From positions 2,728,001 to 2,792,000 of the forward strand of contig OY781093.1 of NCBI GenBank assembly GCA_963676355.1: a stretch of DNA of 64,000 bases, read 5' to 3'. Of this stretch, positions 61,468-64,000 are shown piece by piece; within the stretch, counting starts at the first letter, position 1, and the number at the start of each line of letters is the position of its first letter. A program made the position numbers and the translations under genes. Below the pieces are notes generated by a model, which was given only the letters and a program-made list of their open reading frames with translations, had not been told where the DNA came from and did no database searches. This stretch comes from JAGLOK01 sp963676355 (GTDB lineage: Bacteria > Bacillota > Clostridia > Christensenellales > UMGS416).

Positions 61468-62432
61468 CCGAATATTAAAGGAAGTATGGCACCTGCCAGA
61501 GGAAGCCATGCAAACATCAATATAGTTACTATAAGCAATATGCTGTTTGCCATATCCACATCTCCGTCATACAGCTGAGCTGCTGTCACTGACAGAAACG
61601 CTGGAGGCATTCCAGACAGCAAAACCATTGTTTTACATGCAAGAGGAGATGTATTGTTAAGGCCAATAACAAAACAAAGCAAAACCATGGTTGCAGGCAA
61701 AAGAAGCATTTTCACCGCCGATACGATAGCTACGCCCTTTACATAAGTGAATACTTTTGTAACTTTCAAACGATATCCAATGGTGAATAATATTACAAAA
61801 GAAACCAAAGGAACGATATATTCATTCAGCTTATCAAGCGCATTAGGTCTTTCTATTTTTGAAAAATTAAGCGCAACTCCTATTATCAGTGCCAAAAAAG
61901 TAGCAACAATAATTGGATCTTTTATAGACTGCAGTATCTTCTTGTTGGAAACTTTTTTTCCTGATTGAATTGATTGTATTGTGCTAAACCCGACAGCTAT
62001 CATAAAAAACATCTCAGACATTCGAAAAAGAGGTAAATAGCCCATTGCCGCTTCCCCAAAAAGCATAAATGATGCAAGCCGGCCAAGTGTTCCTAGGTTT
62101 GAAAAAGCTGATGCACCGAATACAGCGGACTTTTTCTTGGGTTCCGCAAAAAAGCGTGTAACAAGCCTTCCAAACATATTTGCAAACAACATGAAAGCTA
62201 TGCCCAAAAAAGGTATAGCTAAATATCTAACATTGTCTAATTTTGCAATCCATAAAGCAAGAAGAGATGAGATAGGCACAAGGATAGTAAGCGCATATTT
62301 TTGCACCTCCTTTAGTATATGATATTCTTTATCTCGATTAGAATAACGGCTCTTTGATACAATCACTCCACACAGTTTGCCTAGAGTTAGTGCAACAGCC
62401 ATTATTATCACAGATTTTAGTATAGAGCTCAT
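61464..62432 (-). CDS. AEC family transporter (auxin efflux carrier/malate permease type)
   Basis: The 322-residue protein has about ten membrane helices in two inverted halves. The AEC hallmarks are FGASAFSNLGTLGRLASFML in the first half, VPLVSFVILFTIGYRLK at the middle, and CKTMVLLSGMPPAFLSVTAAQLYDGD near the end. Members carry malate, other carboxylates or auxin-like compounds; the substrate here is unknown. The gene is monocistronic. Confidence 0.9.
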   Translation of the reverse strand: MSSILKSVIIMAVALTLGKLCGVIVSKSRYSNRDKEYHILKEVQKYALTILVPISSLLALWIAKLDNVRYLAIPFLGIAFMLFANMFGRLVTRFFAEPKKKSAVFGASAFSNLGTLGRLASFMLFGEAAMGYLPLFRMSEMFFMIAVGFSTIQSIQSGKKVSNKKILQSIKDPIIVATFLALIIGVALNFSKIERPNALDKLNEYIVPLVSFVILFTIGYRLKVTKVFTYVKGVAIVSAVKMLLLPATMVLLCFVIGLNNTSPLACKTMVLLSGMPPAFLSVTAAQLYDGDVDMANSILLIVTILMFAWLPLAGAILPLIFG

Positions 62433-62507
62433 TTGTCAGTCTTTCTCGTTATTTTACGAAACTATATACTAATCAAGTATCAAACGTCAATAATATCTAG
62501 ACAAATA

Positions 62508-62948
62508 CTATTTTTCTTCTATAATTACACCGAGTTTTTCAATCTCATCGTATACTTTTGCATAAGTCACTCGTTTAGCACCGTCATCTACAAGAGTCAC
62601 CTTTTCCATTCTTGAATCAATTATTATCTGCTCCAGTTGACTCACCTGAATCTCATCTTCTCCGCTGAATATCTTGTCCTCTCGCACAACAATTTCAACT
62701 GTGCTTGAAGCATTTTCACCCGTCTCATCAGTATCTTTTATGTTAAGCACTTCTTCTAAATACTCAGCAGGCTCGTTTATAGCATCGTAGTCCCTCAATC
62801 CAGATTGAAAGCCGCCCTTTCCAAACATAGATATTCCCAACATAACAAGATATATTATAATTGCCAGAACCAATATATTAATAATTAGTCTTAAAAGTTT
62901 TCTGCGTTTTTTTCTTTGTTTTCTTTTTTCTTTTCGTTCAGTGGACAT
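62508..62948 (-). CDS. Small ExbD/TolR-like membrane protein
   Basis: The ATG at 62948 with TAGGAGGAAAT upstream gives a 146-residue product; a longer open frame reaches back into the preceding gene. A very basic N-terminus (ERKEKRKQRKKRRKLL) is followed by one membrane helix. The extracytoplasmic domain ends VEIVVREDKIFSGEDEIQVS and RMEKVTLVDDGAKRVTYAKVY, which has the strand order and the late V-D-A pattern of ExbD/TolR C-terminal domains. It is the third gene of a minus-strand set with a longer ExbD-like gene and an ExbB/TolQ channel gene. Confidence 0.7.
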   Translation of the reverse strand: MSTERKEKRKQRKKRRKLLRLIINILVLAIIIYLVMLGISMFGKGGFQSGLRDYDAINEPAEYLEEVLNIKDTDETGENASSTVEIVVREDKIFSGEDEIQVSQLEQIIIDSRMEKVTLVDDGAKRVTYAKVYDEIEKLGVIIEEK

Positions 62949-62961
62949 ATTTCCTCCTAAA

Positions 62962-63747
62962 TCAGTCGGTGTAGGTATAGCTTGTTTTATACATCCTGTA
63001 TCCGCTTGCTCGTAGCTCAAGCTCACGCAAAGACTCCCACGCTATCTCATATGCATATTGATACACCTCGGGATCACGGACAATTATAGTCACCATCACC
63101 ATCTCGTCGCCACCCGGGCGATTGTCTATTATCTCTTTAAGTTCATCATATATTTTAAGCGACTTTTCCCTTTTTGTGTCATCATTTTCGCTATCTGCAA
63201 AGCTTATTGCAATCTGTGTTTCTTCTCCATTTATGACTATCCTATTTTCTTTTCCCACAATTTCCATATCAATAAAAAAGAAACGATTCATCACATAATT
63301 ATACTTATACATTTCAAGCACAATATCTTCTGAATCCACTATTTTACTAAGAGCTTGTTGAGCTGAAGGATCATTTTCCAAAATCTCTTTAAGCTCATCA
63401 TTGTTTATCCCCGTAAGGTCTGTAAAAGCCTGCATCGCTTTTTTGAGTGTTTCTTTTTCCTCATCATTTGAAATGACTTCATATCCCAACTCATTTTTCA
63501 AACTATCAACTTCGTCTAAAAGCGTATCGTTTTCTTCTTTAAGGTTTTCACTTTGCTGTTTAAGCTCGCTTAATTCAACCTTCAAGCTTTGAACCTGTGC
63601 TTCAAGTTCGGCATTTTGCGCTTCCTGAGCATCATACTTTTCATTCATTGAATCGCTCTGTCCCTGCATATTTATAAGGAATGCAAATATCAAAATAAGA
63701 ATCACATCTAAAAGTGGTGTAAGTTCTATAATCGAGCGTTTCTTCAT
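62962..63747 (-). CDS. ExbD/TolR-like protein with a long coiled coil
   Basis: The ATG at 63747 starts one base after the stop of the channel gene; a GTG nine bases upstream is less likely. The 261-residue protein opens MKKRSIIELTPLLDVILILI, the TolR/ExbD membrane helix with its conserved Asp in TPLLDV that forms the proton path. Residues about 35-95 form a heptad-rich coiled coil (QSLKVELSELKQQSENLKEE). An extracytoplasmic domain follows, ending VMVTIIVRDPEVYQYAYEIA. It is about twice as long as classical ExbD because of the coiled coil. Confidence 0.8.
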   Translation of the reverse strand: MKKRSIIELTPLLDVILILIFAFLINMQGQSDSMNEKYDAQEAQNAELEAQVQSLKVELSELKQQSENLKEENDTLLDEVDSLKNELGYEVISNDEEKETLKKAMQAFTDLTGINNDELKEILENDPSAQQALSKIVDSEDIVLEMYKYNYVMNRFFFIDMEIVGKENRIVINGEETQIAISFADSENDDTKREKSLKIYDELKEIIDNRPGGDEMVMVTIIVRDPEVYQYAYEIAWESLRELELRASGYRMYKTSYTYTD

Positions 63748-63748
63748 T

Positions 63749-64000
63749 CTATTCACTCATGTCAAGGCGAGTCATCAAAAGGGCAAGTGCCTGTCCGTTG
63801 TGTTCCACCGCAGGGCTTAAAACCCCTTCCAAGGCTTTGCATATAATAGCCCCCATCAGTCCCCAAAAGGTTGAAGTCAGTGCGAATGTAAAGTTAGTCT
63901 TTAATAGCTCAATGTCTGCGTTTGCTGAATTTAAAAGAGCGATAACAGTTCCCAATATGCCAAGAAGCGGCAATATGGACGTTATCGCGACAAATATCTG
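63749..64000 (-). CDS. MotA/TolQ/ExbB proton-channel family protein, C-terminal part
   Basis: The gene runs off the end of the window; 83 codons plus the stop are present and the frame is open to base 64000. The visible part contains the last two membrane helices with the family signatures ITSILPLLGILGTVIALL and FALTSTFWGLMGAIICKAL (the conserved TS in helix 3). It ends in LMTRLDMSE. In such complexes a pentamer of this protein surrounds two ExbD/TolR/MotB-type stator subunits and uses the proton gradient for mechanical work. Both partner genes follow immediately on the same strand. Confidence 0.85.
   Translation of the reverse strand, partial: QIFVAITSILPLLGILGTVIALLNSANADIELLKTNFTFALTSTFWGLMGAIICKALEGVLSPAVEHNGQALALLMTRLDMSE

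Noticed and set aside
62508..64000. Zorya-type antiphage system (ZorAB)
   Set aside because: ZorB carries a peptidoglycan-binding domain and ZorA a long cytosolic tail; here the partners are ExbD-like and the channel protein ends shortly after its last helix. No helicase or nuclease gene is in view, although the upstream side is not visible.

Overview
The window is AT-rich DNA (about 60 % A+T by eye) that is fully chromosomal in character. It looks like the genome of a Bacillota bacterium, most likely a Clostridia-type anaerobe. The grounds are strong Shine-Dalgarno sites (AGGAGG-like), many lipoproteins with short lipoboxes, a Thr T-box leader before thrS, a SpoVB/YabM-like flippase next to a YabN/MazG protein and HU, a ferritin-like rubrerythrin relative, Rho with a lysine-rich insertion, and a VanRS-like two-component system beside an ABC exporter. 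No rRNA, CRISPR array, prophage or complete insertion sequence is visible.

Layout. 1-4768: tail of a probable DUF6062 protein, then two tandem copies of a metalloprotease-like membrane protein plus lipoprotein pair, each copy with its own promoter. 4870-14545: small housekeeping genes (NTF2-like, HAD, plsY, zwf, ferritin-like protein), an NHL/cadherin-like surface protein, a methyltransferase, a FAH-family enzyme, and LemA with a DUF2207 protein. 14674-18084: histidine kinase, ABC permease, ABC ATPase and response regulator, with four phased direct repeats before the ABC genes. 18368-29176: a serine hydrolase, a DUF1566 lipoprotein, a cytochrome b5-like lipoprotein with a four-helix cytochrome, a P-loop kinase, a ketopantoate reductase-VOC-YcaQ operon, DgkA, a three-gene ABC exporter and a DUF1508 protein. 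29272-39549: rho, MATE, HU, YabN/MazG, SpoVB-like flippase, Na+/Ca2+ exchanger, tadA, ROK glucokinase and a GNAT acetyltransferase. 39613-41435: a very AT-rich insertion carrying an orphan histidine kinase and followed by the 3' stump of a second GNAT gene. 41546-44277: tldD and tldE.

44331-52310 encodes a complete-looking route from arginine to spermidine: arginine decarboxylase, agmatinase, carboxyspermidine dehydrogenase and carboxyspermidine decarboxylase. It is interrupted by a DegV protein and by an unknown AT-rich gene lying between two 25-bp direct repeats. Three copies of a degenerate intergenic repeat sit at the 3' ends of genes in this block, one of them supplying the last codons and terminator of agmatinase.

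52531-64000: a Sel1-repeat lipoprotein, T-box plus thrS, an MFS transporter, prfC, tRNA-Asn, a divergent Fpg/Nei-like protein lacking the catalytic N-terminal proline, a leaderless-looking L,D-transpeptidase, an AEC transporter, and, running off the end, an ExbB/TolQ-type proton channel with two ExbD/TolR-like partners, which is unusual in a Gram-positive setting.

All functional calls come from reading motifs and family knowledge without database searches. Promoters, operators and repeat families are inferences from pattern.
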